Origin: Buttiauxella agrestis
Lineage (GTDB): Bacteria; Pseudomonadota; Gammaproteobacteria; Enterobacterales; Enterobacteriaceae
Length of the DNA: 64,000 nucleotides
Assembly (NCBI RefSeq): GCF_900446255.1
Contig: NZ_UIGI01000001.1
Coordinates: forward strand, 3,250,763-3,314,762
Direction: 5' to 3'
The notes below the pieces were generated by a model. It was not told the DNA's origin. It saw nothing but the letters and a program-made list of their open reading frames with translations, and did no database searches. Shown here piece by piece: positions 15,801-25,431 of the stretch. Within the stretch, counting starts at the first letter, position 1; each line of letters begins with the position of its first letter. The position numbers and the translations under genes were made by a program.

Positions 15801-17918
15801 TTAATCCTTGGCTACGTGAGTAACGAGCCAGCAGTTATGAATTTGGCGATTACGGGCAAAGTCTTGCGACAGGGTTTTCTGCGTGATTTCCTGAGCGCTC
15901 AGGCCCAGGTTAGCTAACCCATCAAAGTCCATTTTGAAGCCACGTTTGTTGTTGGAGAACATAATGGTGCCGCCCTGGCGCAACAGGCGCTTAAGGTCTT
16001 TCATCAGCACGATGTGGTCGCGCTGGACATCAAAAGATTCTTCCATACGTTTTGAGTTTGAGAACGTCGGCGGATCGATAAAAATCAGATCAAACTGTTC
16101 ATCGGTTTCACGCAACCAGCCCAGGCAATCTGCCTGAACCAGGCGGTGTGCACGGCCACTTAAACCGTTAAGACGCAAGTTACGCTCAGCCCACTCCAGG
16201 TAAGTACGAGACATATCGACGGTGGTCGTCGTTTTAGCGCCACCTAACCCTGCGTGAACTGTCGCACTGCCGGTATAAGCGAACAGATTAAGGAAATCTT
16301 TCCCTTTGCTCATTTTGCCCAGCATTTGACGCGCGATACGGTGGTCGAGGAACAAACCGGTATCAAGGTAATCCGTCAGGTTGACCCACAGACGAGCGTT
16401 ATATTCGCTCACTTCCATGAAGTCGCCCTTCTCATCCATTTTCTGATACTGACTTTTCCCTTTCTGACGCTCACGGGTTTTCAGGATCAGTCGGTTGGAT
16501 GGCAATTCCAGTACAGACATTGTTGCAGCAATCACATCAAACAGACGCTGACGCGCTTTGTTGGCATCAACGGTTTTCGGCGGAGCATATTCCTGCACCA
16601 CAACCCACTCGCCGTAGCGGTCAACGGCAACGTTATAATCTGGCAAATCGGCATCGTAAATTCGGTAGCATTCGATGCCTTCCTGGCGCGCCCATTTATC
16701 CAGTTTTTTGATATTTTTGCGCAGGCGGTTCGCGTAATCATCAGCAATCTGACCTGATTGCGCACCGGTGCTGGTAGCCGATAATTGATAGTTTTTCTGC
16801 ACACAATCCAGCGGGCCGTTCTTCGCTTTAAACTGGCGTTCGGCGCGCAGTTGCAGGCAGCTTAGCAAATCCGGAGATGCGCTAAACAGCGACAAATTCC
16901 AGCCGCCAAAATGGTTCTTCATGTTGCGGCCAAGCAGACTGTGCAACGCAATCAGCGCAGGCTCACTGTCCAGACGCTCACCGTATGGCGGGTTACTGAC
17001 AACCGTACCAACCGGGCCTTCCGGCAGAGGGTTGGTCAATTTAGCCACGTCTTTGACTTCATAGCTGATGATATCGCCCAGACCCGCACGACGGGTATTG
17101 GCGCGCGCGCGTTCGATAACCCGAGAGTCATTATCCGAACCATAGAAACGCGAAGTGTATTCACCCAGACCTTTACGCGCACGAACCTGCGCTTCGGTGG
17201 TGATTTCTTTCCACAAATCGACATCGTGATTCGCCCAGCCCAGGAAACCCCAGTGCTTACGATGCAGACCCGGAGCGCGATCGGTGGCGATCATTGCCGC
17301 TTCAATCAGCAGCGTGCCGGAACCACACATCGGATCGAGCAAAGGTGTACCCGGCTGCCAGCCAGAACGCATAACAATGGCGGATGCCAGCGTTTCTTTG
17401 ATAGGTGCGGCACCAGTGCTGTCGCGGTAGCCGCGTTGATGCAGGCCTTCGCCACTTAAATCCAGTGCAATGCTGGCGGTATCTCTATTCAACCAGACGT
17501 TAATACGCAGGTCTGGTTGTTCACGTTCGACGTTTGGACGCGGCAGGTTTTTGCGCGTGAAGGAGTCAACAATCGCATCTTTCACTTTTAGCGCACCGTA
17601 CTGGCTATTACGGATAACGTCGTTCAGACCGCTGAAATGCACCGCAAAGGTCGCATCCGGGCCAAACAGCGCAGGCCAGTCGATGGTCTGTACGCCGAGG
17701 TACAAATCCAGATCGCTATAAACACTGCATTCGTTTAAAGGCAGCAAAATGCGGGACGCAAGGCGGCTCCACATCAGGCTTTGATAGAGCAGACGTGAGT
17801 CCCCCTGGTAATGTACGCCGCCCTGAACCACCTGGCATGCTTGCGCACCAAGGCCCTCCAGTTCAGTTTTTAATAGCTCTTCAAGCCCACGCGCCGTACT
17901 GGCAAACAGAGAATTCAT
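15801..17918 (-). CDS. rlmL: bifunctional 23S rRNA methyltransferase RlmKL
   Basis: Fusion of two SAM-dependent methyltransferases: the N-terminal half (RlmL) makes m2G2445 and the C-terminal half (RlmK) makes m7G2069 in 23S rRNA. The product has 705 residues. An N-terminal THUMP domain covers about 45-155. The RlmL SAM site includes DPMCGSG (195-201) and the catalytic NPPY (309-312). The RlmK half has [11 protein letters not shown] (about 546-556) and DPPTF (615-619). The start ATG at 17918 is the first of the frame. It is divergent from ycbX and heads the rlmL-uup-pqi group. Confidence 0.97.
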   Translation of the reverse strand: MNSLFASTARGLEELLKTELEGLGAQACQVVQGGVHYQGDSRLLYQSLMWSRLASRILLPLNECSVYSDLDLYLGVQTIDWPALFGPDATFAVHFSGLNDVIRNSQYGALKVKDAIVDSFTRKNLPRPNVEREQPDLRINVWLNRDTASIALDLSGEGLHQRGYRDSTGAAPIKETLASAIVMRSGWQPGTPLLDPMCGSGTLLIEAAMIATDRAPGLHRKHWGFLGWANHDVDLWKEITTEAQVRARKGLGEYTSRFYGSDNDSRVIERARANTRRAGLGDIISYEVKDVAKLTNPLPEGPVGTVVSNPPYGERLDSEPALIALHSLLGRNMKNHFGGWNLSLFSASPDLLSCLQLRAERQFKAKNGPLDCVQKNYQLSATSTGAQSGQIADDYANRLRKNIKKLDKWARQEGIECYRIYDADLPDYNVAVDRYGEWVVVQEYAPPKTVDANKARQRLFDVIAATMSVLELPSNRLILKTRERQKGKSQYQKMDEKGDFMEVSEYNARLWVNLTDYLDTGLFLDHRIARQMLGKMSKGKDFLNLFAYTGSATVHAGLGGAKTTTTVDMSRTYLEWAERNLRLNGLSGRAHRLVQADCLGWLRETDEQFDLIFIDPPTFSNSKRMEESFDVQRDHIVLMKDLKRLLRQGGTIMFSNNKRGFKMDFDGLANLGLSAQEITQKTLSQDFARNRQIHNCWLVTHVAKD

Positions 17919-18027
17919 ATCGTCACTTATCAGGTGTTAAAAGAAAATTGTGGCGCATTATAGCCAATCCGCCACGCATGTCATAAAGTTGGCTTCTTAT
18001 TATTTTTTTACGGGCAAGGAGGGCGCC

Positions 18028-19140
18028 ATGATTAGCCTGTCTCAACTTTTTATTCACCCGGTGAAATCAATGCGCGGTCTTGCCCTCTCTCATGCGCAAG
18101 TCACCCCAAGCGGTTTGGCCTTTGATCGCATTTTTATGGTGACAGAACCTGACGGCACTTTTATTACCGCGCGTACTTCACCGGAAATGGTGCTGTTTAC
18201 TCCGGCAATCACTCACGATGGTTTGTTCCTGAGCGCACCCGACGGCAGTTCCGCTACCGTGCGTTTTGCAGATTTTCAGGCTCAGGCTGAACCGACCGAA
18301 GTCTGGGGAAATCACTTCACCGCGCAAATAGCGCCTGATGAAATCAACCAATGGTTGAGCGGCTTTTTTGCTCGCCCGGTTCAATTACGTTGGTTGGGTG
18401 AAACCTTAACGCGTCGCGTAAAACGTCATCAAGAAGTCCCTTTATCTTTTGCCGACGGCTACCCTTTCCTACTGGCTAACGAAGCGTCACTGCGTGATTT
18501 ACAAAACCGCTGCCCGGCAAGCGTCAAAATGACGCAGTTTCGCCCGAACATTGTGGTGACGGGTGCTCAAGCCTGGGAAGAAGACACCTGGCAAGTGGTG
18601 CGAATGGGTGGTGTGACGTTTGATGTCGCCAAGCCTTGCAGCCGTTGTATTTTGACAACCGTCAGCCCCGAGCGTGGACGCAAGCATCCGAGTAGCGAGC
18701 CACTGGCGACGTTGCAAAAATTCCGTACAGCGCTGGATAATGGCGATGTCGATTTCGGCCAGAATCTCATTGCCCGTAATAGCGGCGTAATTCGTGTTGG
18801 CGATGAACTTCAGGTTTTAGCGACTAAGCCCGCCAAAATTTATGGCGCCGGTGCGGTGGCAGAATCACTCGAACCTTTCGAGCAGCAAGAGAGCATGGTC
18901 GCCATTGACTGGCAGGGCCAACAGTTTCACGGAAACAATCAGCAAATTTTGCTCGAACAGCTAGAACAACAAGGCATTCGTGTACCCTATTCTTGCCGGG
19001 CAGGAATTTGCGGAAGTTGCCGAATTAAGTTGGTTAGCGGGGAAGTCAAAGCGTTGAAGAAAAGCGCTATCAATGACGACGGCACAATTCTGTGTTGCAG
19101 CTGTATTCCGGCGGGCGATGTGGAATTAGCGGGAAATTAA
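18028..19140 (+). CDS. ycbX: YcbX MOSC/ferredoxin N-hydroxylamine reductase
   Basis: Molybdenum-cofactor protein that, with CysJ in E. coli, detoxifies N-hydroxylated bases such as 6-hydroxylaminopurine. The ATG at 18028 follows a strong AAGGAGGG ribosome-binding site and gives 370 residues; a frame 26 residues longer from 17950 lacks this signal. An N-terminal beta-barrel is followed by the MOSC domain with Cys204 in AKPCSRC as the likely cofactor ligand. A C-terminal plant-type 2Fe-2S domain has C323, C328, C331 and a distal Cys in CCSC (356-359). The stop overlaps that of zapC by TTAA. Confidence 0.95.
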   Translation: MISLSQLFIHPVKSMRGLALSHAQVTPSGLAFDRIFMVTEPDGTFITARTSPEMVLFTPAITHDGLFLSAPDGSSATVRFADFQAQAEPTEVWGNHFTAQIAPDEINQWLSGFFARPVQLRWLGETLTRRVKRHQEVPLSFADGYPFLLANEASLRDLQNRCPASVKMTQFRPNIVVTGAQAWEEDTWQVVRMGGVTFDVAKPCSRCILTTVSPERGRKHPSSEPLATLQKFRTALDNGDVDFGQNLIARNSGVIRVGDELQVLATKPAKIYGAGAVAESLEPFEQQESMVAIDWQGQQFHGNNQQILLEQLEQQGIRVPYSCRAGICGSCRIKLVSGEVKALKKSAINDDGTILCCSCIPAGDVELAGN

Positions 19141-19679
19141 ACAGCCTGATCGAGGTTAAGGTCGTTGCTTAACGGTTGCGGCCTTAATCTGTCATTCATC
19201 ACTTTTATTGCGTCCCCCAACTGCATCGTGCGGCCAGCCAGTTGTAGACCCGGTTGAGCCAGTAAGCAGAGTGCCGCGTTGTCACCCGTTTCGACCACCA
19301 GCAGGTTCACCTGCTGCATATCATCGCTTAACCACACACAAGCGGCATCGCCAGGAATCGGCTGCCAGCAATCACCGTGAGACATAAAGTGCCAGCTTTT
19401 TGGCATTTGCGGTTTGAGGTAACGAATCGCCACCAGCGCATTTAAAACCAGTTCCGCGCGTTGTTCTTTACTTAAAACCAGGTCGCGACATTTTTCTTCA
19501 AAAGAGAAAAAAAGCGCAGCATCATCAACACAAAATCCAGTATTTTCAAACGCATCAGGAGTGAGCATTTTACGTGGGAAACGCGAACGGAAAAGCATAC
19601 CATTGGCTAAATCGAGCATCATACGATCGTGCTCTTCGTCATAATACCAACGCCAATTATCGTCCGGTTTAATCCGCAT
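19137..19679 (-). CDS. zapC: cell division protein ZapC
   Basis: FtsZ-associated protein that stabilises Z-ring bundles. The 180-residue length and the N-terminus [20 protein letters not shown] match E. coli ZapC. It is acidic and soluble, with no membrane segment. It is convergent with ycbX, sharing the last 4 bp, with no obvious terminator between them. A terminator separates it from pyrD upstream, so it probably has its own promoter in the AT-rich gap 19680-19790. Confidence 0.95.
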   Translation of the reverse strand: MRIKPDDNWRWYYDEEHDRMMLDLANGMLFRSRFPRKMLTPDAFENTGFCVDDAALFFSFEEKCRDLVLSKEQRAELVLNALVAIRYLKPQMPKSWHFMSHGDCWQPIPGDAACVWLSDDMQQVNLLVVETGDNAALCLLAQPGLQLAGRTMQLGDAIKVMNDRLRPQPLSNDLNLDQAV

Positions 19680-19787
19680 AATTATTACCTTCTCTCTCTT
19701 CCCGCGATTAAAAATATCCTTATCGCCGCTTCGTAAATGAACACATTAATAAAAGACCAATATGTTCAAATTAGCAACAGTGATGGA

Positions 19788-19826
19788 ATATAAAACAACC
19801 GGAGCAGGAAATAAAGCTCCGGTTGT
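19788..19826 (-). terminator. pyrD intrinsic terminator
   Basis: ACAACCGGAGC (19795-19805) pairs with GCTCCGGTTGT (19816-19826), an 11-bp stem with a 10-nt loop; on the minus strand TTTTATATT follows. Confidence 0.85.
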
Positions 19827-19842
19827 CTGGAAAGTAAAATGA

Positions 19843-20853
19843 TTACAGACCTGAAATGATTTCTTTAATCAGCGGTGGGCCTTTAAATATGAAGCCGGAA
19901 TATATTTGAACCAGTGAAGCACCAGCCGCCATCTTCTCACGCGCGGCAATCACTGAATCAATCCCACCGACGCCAATAATGGGCAAGCGACCATTTAATT
20001 CTTGCGACAGGCGGCGGATAATTTCGGTGCTTTTTAACTGAACCGGGCGGCCACTTAATCCACCCATTTCGTCGCAATATTTCATGCCCTGAACCAGGCT
20101 ACGATCCAATGTGGTATTGGTGGCAATTACCCCATCAATATTATGGCGAACTAAACTATCAGCAACCTGGATCAATTCTTCTTCGGAAAGATCCGGCGCG
20201 ATCTTCACAGCGACCGGCACATATTTATGGTGCAATGCCTGAAGTTCTTGCTGCTTATTTTTAATCGCAATTAAAAGATCGTCTAACGCTTCGCCGTATT
20301 GCAGCGTACGTAATCCAGGGGTATTTGGCGAAGAAATATTGATCGCGATATAACCCGCATACGGATAAATTTTATCCATGCAGATCAAATAATCATCTTT
20401 GCCTTGCTCAACTGGAGTGTCTTTATTCTTGCCGATATTGATGCCCAATACCCCATCGAAATGAGATTTTTTGACATTCTCAACCAGGTTATCAACGCCG
20501 AGGTTATTGAACCCCATGCGGTTAATTAAACCCTCAGCTTCTACCAGACGAAAAATGCGTGGCTTATCATTTCCAGGCTGTGGGCGAGGCGTAACGGTAC
20601 CAATTTCAATGGAGCCGAAGCCCATGGCACCCAGCGCATCAATGCACTCACCGTTTTTGTCCAGGCCTGCGGCCAGACCCAAAGGGTTCTTAAACGTCAG
20701 TCCCATGCAAGTTACAGGTTTTGACGGCACGTTTTGCCGCACCAGCCATTCGAGAGGTGTACCTGTTACACGACGCAATTGCTGAAATGTCACTTCATGA
20801 GCGCGCTCTGGATCGAGCTTGAATAGGGCTTTACGAACGAAGGGGTAGTACAT
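19843..20853 (-). CDS. pyrD: dihydroorotate dehydrogenase (quinone)
   Basis: Class 2, membrane-associated FMN enzyme that oxidises dihydroorotate to orotate with quinone as acceptor (fourth step of pyrimidine synthesis). The ATG at 20853 ([20 protein letters not shown]) gives 336 residues, the E. coli length. The frame extends 9 residues further to an ATG at 20880, which lacks a good ribosome-binding site. The N-terminal amphipathic helices bind the membrane; FMN-site segments include [23 protein letters not shown] and IIGVGGI. AGGAGAG provides the ribosome-binding site and lies beside a dyad that implies CTP-responsive control. Confidence 0.97.
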   Translation of the reverse strand: MYYPFVRKALFKLDPERAHEVTFQQLRRVTGTPLEWLVRQNVPSKPVTCMGLTFKNPLGLAAGLDKNGECIDALGAMGFGSIEIGTVTPRPQPGNDKPRIFRLVEAEGLINRMGFNNLGVDNLVENVKKSHFDGVLGINIGKNKDTPVEQGKDDYLICMDKIYPYAGYIAINISSPNTPGLRTLQYGEALDDLLIAIKNKQQELQALHHKYVPVAVKIAPDLSEEELIQVADSLVRHNIDGVIATNTTLDRSLVQGMKYCDEMGGLSGRPVQLKSTEIIRRLSQELNGRLPIIGVGGIDSVIAAREKMAAGASLVQIYSGFIFKGPPLIKEIISGL

Positions 20854-20856
20854 GAA

Positions 20857-20900
20857 CTCTCCTGGATTCCCGGTATGCAAACCGGGGCAGTATTATTAAC
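20857..20900 (-). promoter_or_regulatory. pyrD start-site/leader hairpin control region
   Basis: On the minus strand AATACT is followed by GCCCCGG, a transcription start run of C then G. CCCGG (20886-20882) can pair with CCGGG (20873-20869) just before the Shine-Dalgarno (20863-20857). In E. coli pyrD, CTP level selects the start nucleotide and only the longer C-started transcripts form this type of blocking hairpin. The same layout is visible here. Confidence 0.65.
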
Positions 20901-20948
20901 GATAACGCCCCTGAATGGAATTGACCTGCAACAAAAAACACCGAATCA

Positions 20949-20964
20949 ACGCAAACGTTTTCTT
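20949..20964 (+). promoter_or_regulatory. PurR box upstream of pyrD
   Basis: ACGCAAACGTTTTCTT matches the PurR consensus ACGCAAACGTTTNCNT. It lies about 60 bp upstream of the inferred pyrD start. E. coli pyrD belongs to the PurR regulon. Confidence 0.8.
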
Positions 20965-20969
20965 CTCTT

Positions 20970-21100
20970 TGCCCTTTATGCGATTTCTGGCAAATGAAAA
21001 CCAGATAAATCATTTAGTGGAATAACACTTCTGCGCGAATATCACACTCAATTGTTATCAATGTTACCTAAAAGCAAACATTTAGTTATAAGGAAACAAT
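20970..21100 (+). promoter_or_regulatory. ssu operon upstream region
   Basis: AT-rich region before ssuE ending in the ribosome-binding site AAGGAAACA. In E. coli this interval carries Cbl and CysB sites that turn on ssu under sulfate limitation; those factors have loose motifs and I cannot place them. It is the divergent gap between pyrD and ssuE. Confidence 0.35.
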
Positions 21101-21676
21101 ATGCGTGTGATAACCCTGGCTGGAAGCCCGCGCTTCCCCTCTCGTTCCAGTGCGCTGCTGGAATATGCCCGCGAAAAATTAAGCGCTTTGGATATCGAGG
21201 TATGTCACTGGCATCTACAGAATTTCGCTCCTGAAGATTTGCTGTACGCTCGTTTCGATAGCCCGGCACTGCTCGCGTTAATTGAACAATTACAGCAAGC
21301 CGATGGGGTGATCATCGCAACGCCTGTCTATAAAGCTTCGTTTTCTGGTGCGCTGAAAACCTTGCTCGACCTCCTGCCTGAGCGTGCGCTGGATAAAAAA
21401 GTCGTTCTGCCTTTGGCCACCGGCGGCACCGTGGCACATATGTTGGCGGTCGATTACGCCTTAAAGCCTGTGCTTAACGCCCTGAAAGCTCAGGAAATCC
21501 TTCATGGCGTGTTTGCCGACGACAGCCAAATTGCGGATTACCAGCACAAACCGGTGTTCAGCAATAACTTACAACAGCGTCTTGATAGCTCGCTGGAAAC
21601 GTTCTGGCAGGCACTGCACCGCCGGGATTTTATCGTCACCTCCCCTTTTAAGGCGCAAGGAGTTGCCCATGTTTAA
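21101..21676 (+). CDS. ssuE: NADPH-dependent FMN reductase SsuE
   Basis: Supplies reduced FMN to the alkanesulfonate monooxygenase SsuD. The 191-residue flavodoxin-like protein starts [20 protein letters not shown], where GSPR-x-SRS is the phosphate-binding loop for FMN, and has the motif [20 protein letters not shown] (about 73-92) typical of the family. It is first in ssuEADCB; its stop overlaps ssuA by 8 bp. Likely induced during sulfate starvation. Confidence 0.97.
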   Translation: MRVITLAGSPRFPSRSSALLEYAREKLSALDIEVCHWHLQNFAPEDLLYARFDSPALLALIEQLQQADGVIIATPVYKASFSGALKTLLDLLPERALDKKVVLPLATGGTVAHMLAVDYALKPVLNALKAQEILHGVFADDSQIADYQHKPVFSNNLQQRLDSSLETFWQALHRRDFIVTSPFKAQGVAHV

Positions 21677-22646
21677 TCTGCTAAAACGAACCGCGCCCTG
21701 GTTGATGCTGACTGGCGCTCTGAGCCTCAGCGCCACCCTGCACGCCGCAGAAACCGGGCCAGAACAGTTACGCATCGGCTATCAAAAAGGTTCTGTGAGC
21801 ATGGTGCTGGCAAAAAGCCATCAGCTGCTGGAAAAAGAGTATCCGCAAACCAAATTCCAGTGGATTGAATTCCCGGCTGGCCCGCAAATGCTGGAAGCGT
21901 TAAATATTGGCAGTATCGATCTGGGCAGCACCGGTGATATTCCGCCAATTTTCGCCCAGGCGGCAGGCGCAGATCTTGTGTATGTCGGTTCTGAACCGGC
22001 AAAACCGAAAGCCGAAGTGATTCTGGTGCCGGAGAACAGCCCGCTTAAAACCGTGGCCGACCTTAAAGGACATAAAATCGCTTTCCAGAAAGGGTCCAGC
22101 TCCCACAACCTGGTATTGAGAGCGCTACAAAAAGCCGGGCTGAAATTTACTGATGTTCAGCCAGCCTATTTGACGCCTGCCGATGCTCGCGCCGCATTCC
22201 AACAAGGCAACGTTGATGCCTGGGCGATTTGGGATCCGTATTACTCCGCGGCACTATTGAACGGTGGCGTTCGTGTACTGACTGATGGCAGCGATCTGAA
22301 CCAAACTGGTTCTTTCTATCTTGCTTCACGCCCTTATGCCGAACAAAACGGTCCGTTCCTGCAACACGTTCTGAAGACCTTTAGTGATGCCGACGCGTTA
22401 ACTCGCACCCAACGTGACGCAAGCGTTGCTCTGCTGGCAAAAACCATGGGACTGCCGGAAAACGTGATTGCCACCTATTTCGATCATCGCCCACCAACGG
22501 TGATTACACCTGTCAGCGCCGAGACTGCGGCAAAACAGCAACAAACCGCTGACCTGTTTTATGACAACCATTTAGTGCCTAAGAAAGTCGATATTCGCAC
22601 CCGCATCTGGCAACCATCCGCTACGGCAAAAGGAGATAAATCATGA
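21669..22646 (+). CDS. ssuA: aliphatic sulfonate-binding protein SsuA
   Basis: Periplasmic binding protein of the SsuABC sulfonate ABC transporter. The ATG at 21669 ([20 protein letters not shown]) gives 325 residues; a longer frame from 21504 lies inside ssuE in another phase and is not used. A signal peptide of about 26 residues ends LHA before AETGPEQ. The mature part has the NMT1/ThiY-like fold with conserved RIGYQKG and [20 protein letters not shown]. It overlaps ssuE by 8 bp and ssuD by 4 bp, consistent with a coupled operon. Confidence 0.96.
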   Translation: MFNLLKRTAPWLMLTGALSLSATLHAAETGPEQLRIGYQKGSVSMVLAKSHQLLEKEYPQTKFQWIEFPAGPQMLEALNIGSIDLGSTGDIPPIFAQAAGADLVYVGSEPAKPKAEVILVPENSPLKTVADLKGHKIAFQKGSSSHNLVLRALQKAGLKFTDVQPAYLTPADARAAFQQGNVDAWAIWDPYYSAALLNGGVRVLTDGSDLNQTGSFYLASRPYAEQNGPFLQHVLKTFSDADALTRTQRDASVALLAKTMGLPENVIATYFDHRPPTVITPVSAETAAKQQQTADLFYDNHLVPKKVDIRTRIWQPSATAKGDKS

Positions 22647-23788
22647 GTCTGAATATGTTCTGGTTCTTACCTACCCATGGCGATGGCCATTACTTAGGCA
22701 GCAACGATTCGGCTCGCCCGGTTGACCATGGCTACCTGCAACAAATTGCCCAGGCGGCAGACAGAATCGGTTTTACTGGAGTACTGATCCCAACAGGGCG
22801 TTCTTGCGAAGATGCCTGGCTGGTTGCCGCTTCCATGATTCCGGTGACGCAGCGTTTGAAATTCCTGGTCGCACTGCGACCAAGTGTGACCTCGCCAACC
22901 GTGGCAGCACGCCAGGCCGCAACGCTTGACCGGCTTTCCAACGGTCGCGCTTTATTTAACCTGGTCACGGGTAGCGATCCGGAAGAGTTAGCCGCAGACG
23001 GCGTGTTCCTTAATCATCAGGAACGTTACGAAGCCTCCGCTGAATTTACCCACATCTGGCGGCGCTTGCTGGAAGGCGAAACGGTGGATCACGAAGGTAA
23101 ACACATTCAGGTTAAAGGCGCGAAACTGCTGTTCCCACCGGTACAGCAACCGCGTCCACCGCTCTACTTTGGCGGTTCGTCAGATGTGGCGCAGGATTTG
23201 GCTGCTGAACAGGTTGATCTTTATCTCACCTGGGGCGAGCCACCCCATTTAGTGAAAGAGAAAATTGAGCAGGTTCGCGCTAAAGCCGCTGCACATGGGC
23301 GCACCGTCCGTTTCGGTATTCGTCTGCATGTGATCGTGCGTGAAACTAATCAGGAAGCATGGGATGCCGCCAACCGCCTGATTTCTCAGCTGGATGATGA
23401 CACCATCGCCAAAGCGCAGGCCGCTTTTGCACGCACGGATTCCGTCGGCCAGCACCGCATGGCGGCGTTACATGGTGGCAAGCGCGACAATCTGGAAATC
23501 AGCCCGAACCTGTGGGCGGGCGTTGGTCTGGTGCGTGGCGGCGCAGGCACCGCGCTGGTAGGAGATGGCCCGACGGTGGCGGCACGTATTAATGAATACG
23601 CGGCACTCGGTATCGACAGCTTTATTTTCTCCGGTTATCCGCATCTGGAAGAAGCCTATCGGGTCGGCGAACTGCTGTTCCCACATCTTGATGTTGCGAT
23701 CCCGCAAATTCCCCAGCCGCGCCAGATTCAGGAAAAAGGTGAAGTGGTGGCGAATGACTTCATCCCGCGCAAAGTCGCGCAAAGCTAA
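22643..23788 (+). CDS. ssuD: alkanesulfonate monooxygenase SsuD
   Basis: Two-component FMNH2-dependent monooxygenase that cleaves alkanesulfonates to aldehyde and sulfite. The 381 residues form a bacterial-luciferase-like TIM barrel. The active-site Cys of the family is C55 (GRSCEDAW), and the conserved segments [28 protein letters not shown] and RIHVI-like barrel strands are present. Reduced flavin comes from SsuE. It overlaps ssuA by 4 bp and is followed by ssuC after 10 bp. Confidence 0.97.
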   Translation: MSLNMFWFLPTHGDGHYLGSNDSARPVDHGYLQQIAQAADRIGFTGVLIPTGRSCEDAWLVAASMIPVTQRLKFLVALRPSVTSPTVAARQAATLDRLSNGRALFNLVTGSDPEELAADGVFLNHQERYEASAEFTHIWRRLLEGETVDHEGKHIQVKGAKLLFPPVQQPRPPLYFGGSSDVAQDLAAEQVDLYLTWGEPPHLVKEKIEQVRAKAAAHGRTVRFGIRLHVIVRETNQEAWDAANRLISQLDDDTIAKAQAAFARTDSVGQHRMAALHGGKRDNLEISPNLWAGVGLVRGGAGTALVGDGPTVAARINEYAALGIDSFIFSGYPHLEEAYRVGELLFPHLDVAIPQIPQPRQIQEKGEVVANDFIPRKVAQS

Positions 23789-23798
23789 GGAGCCGCCA

Positions 23799-24590
23799 AT
23801 GACCCCATCAACGCACAAACTATTGTTGAGACTGGCACCCTGGGTGCTGCCCGTTGCAGTTATCGTCATCTGGCAACTCTCTTCAAGCGCAGGCTGGCTC
23901 TCCTCGCGCATCCTCCCTTCTCCGGAAGGGGTGGTTCTCGCTTTCTGGAGTCTTTCAGTAAGCGGTGAATTGTGGCAACACCTGGCTATTAGCTCATGGC
24001 GTGCGGTGATCGGTTTCAGTATTGGTGGCTCTCTTGGGTTAGTACTCGGGCTGATCAGCGGCCTGTCGCGCTGGGGGGAACGTTTGCTGGACAGTTCGAT
24101 TCAGATGCTGCGTAACGTTCCGCACCTCGCGCTGATCCCACTGGTGATTTTATGGTTCGGTATTGACGAATCAGCGAAAATTTTCCTGGTGGCCCTTGGC
24201 ACGTTGTTCCCGATTTACATCAATACCTGGCACGGTATCCGTAATATCGACCAGGGTTTGCTGGAAATGGCACGCAGCTACGGGCTGTCTGGTTTTAGCC
24301 TGTTTGCCCAGGTGATTCTGCCCGGCGCGCTGCCTTCGATTATGGTCGGTATTCGTTTCGCCCTGGGCCTGATGTGGCTGACTTTAATTGTCGCCGAAAC
24401 AATTTCTGCCAATTCGGGAATTGGCTATCTGGCGATGAACGCCCGTGAATTCTTGCAAACCGATGTCGTCGTTGTCGCCATTATTCTGTATGCCCTGCTC
24501 GGCAAACTTGCCGATATCAGCGCGCAATTACTTGAACGTGTCTGGCTGCGCTGGCACCCGGCTTATCAGTTACAGGAGGAGAACGCATGA
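23799..24590 (+). CDS. ssuC: sulfonate ABC transporter permease SsuC
   Basis: Inner-membrane permease of SsuABC. The ATG at 23799, preceded by AAGGAG, gives 263 residues, equal to E. coli; an upstream extension to 23565 lies in ssuD. About six membrane helices are visible, and the cytoplasmic ATPase-coupling (EAA) loop appears as [20 protein letters not shown] at about residues 155-175. It ends overlapping ssuB by 4 bp. Confidence 0.96.
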   Translation: MTPSTHKLLLRLAPWVLPVAVIVIWQLSSSAGWLSSRILPSPEGVVLAFWSLSVSGELWQHLAISSWRAVIGFSIGGSLGLVLGLISGLSRWGERLLDSSIQMLRNVPHLALIPLVILWFGIDESAKIFLVALGTLFPIYINTWHGIRNIDQGLLEMARSYGLSGFSLFAQVILPGALPSIMVGIRFALGLMWLTLIVAETISANSGIGYLAMNAREFLQTDVVVVAIILYALLGKLADISAQLLERVWLRWHPAYQLQEENA

Positions 24591-25360
24591 ATACCGCTAG
24601 TTTAAATCAGGGTACTCCCCTACTACTGAACAGCGTGACTAAACGTTACGGCGATAAAACGATTCTTGATGAACTCGAATTGCATATTCCCGCCGGGCAG
24701 TTTGTTGCGGTCGTTGGACGCAGCGGCGGGGGTAAAAGTACGTTGCTGCGTTTGCTGGCAGGGCTGGAAAACCCTAACGGTGGTTCATTAATTGCCGGAA
24801 ACGCCCCGCTACGCGAAAGTCAGGATGAAACGCGTTTGATGTTCCAGGATGCACGCCTGCTGCCATGGAAATCGGTGATTAACAATGTCGGCCTGGGGCT
24901 GAAAGGGAACTGGAAAGAGGCAGCGACGAAAGCGCTGGAAGCGGTTGGGCTTGCCAATCGTGCTAATGAATGGCCGGCCGCCCTGTCCGGCGGCCAGAAA
25001 CAACGCGTGGCGCTGGCTCGGGCGCTGATTCATCGCCCACGGCTCTTATTGCTCGATGAACCATTGGGTGCGCTCGATGCCCTGACGCGCATTGAAATGC
25101 AGGAATTGATTGTCTCTTTATGGCAGGAACATGGCTTTACGGTGCTGCTGGTGACACACGATGTTAGCGAAGCCGTTGCGATGGCGGATCGCGTGTTACT
25201 GATTGAAGAAGGAAAGATCGGTTTGGATCTCACGGTTGATTTGCCTCGTCCACGTAAGCTCGGCTCTGTCCGGCTGGCCGAACTGGAAGCGCAGGTGCTG
25301 GAGCGTGTGATGAAACGGCAGGTGGTGGAAGAACCGGAGCGCGTGGTGCGCACCGGTTAG
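24587..25360 (+). CDS. ssuB: sulfonate ABC transporter ATPase SsuB
   Basis: ATPase subunit of the SsuABC importer. The 257 residues contain Walker [10 protein letters not shown] (about 43-51), a Q-loop ([10 protein letters not shown]), signature [15 protein letters not shown] (about 131-145), Walker [13 protein letters not shown] and the switch His in [10 protein letters not shown]. It is last in ssuEADCB; a compact palindromic repeat lies between it and convergent pepN. Confidence 0.97.
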   Translation: MNTASLNQGTPLLLNSVTKRYGDKTILDELELHIPAGQFVAVVGRSGGGKSTLLRLLAGLENPNGGSLIAGNAPLRESQDETRLMFQDARLLPWKSVINNVGLGLKGNWKEAATKALEAVGLANRANEWPAALSGGQKQRVALARALIHRPRLLLLDEPLGALDALTRIEMQELIVSLWQEHGFTVLLVTHDVSEAVAMADRVLLIEEGKIGLDLTVDLPRPRKLGSVRLAELEAQVLERVMKRQVVEEPERVVRTG

Positions 25361-25368
25361 ATTTATTG

Positions 25369-25425
25369 CCCTCACCCCGACTCCGATGAATCCCCTCTCC
25401 CTGAGGGAGAGGGTTAGGGTGAGGG
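25369..25425. repeat. dense CCCTCACCC/CCCTCTCCC palindromic repeat
   Basis: Outer arms CCCTCACCC (25369-25377) and GGGTGAGGG (25417-25425) enclose an inner 9-bp stem CCCTCTCCC (25393-25401), loop TGA, GGGAGAGGG (25405-25413). This type of intergenic palindrome is common in enteric and pseudomonad genomes. It sits between the 3' ends of ssuB and pepN and could terminate transcription from both sides; a T-run follows on the plus strand (GGTTTTTAA). Confidence 0.75.
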
Positions 25426-25431
25426 TGGTTT

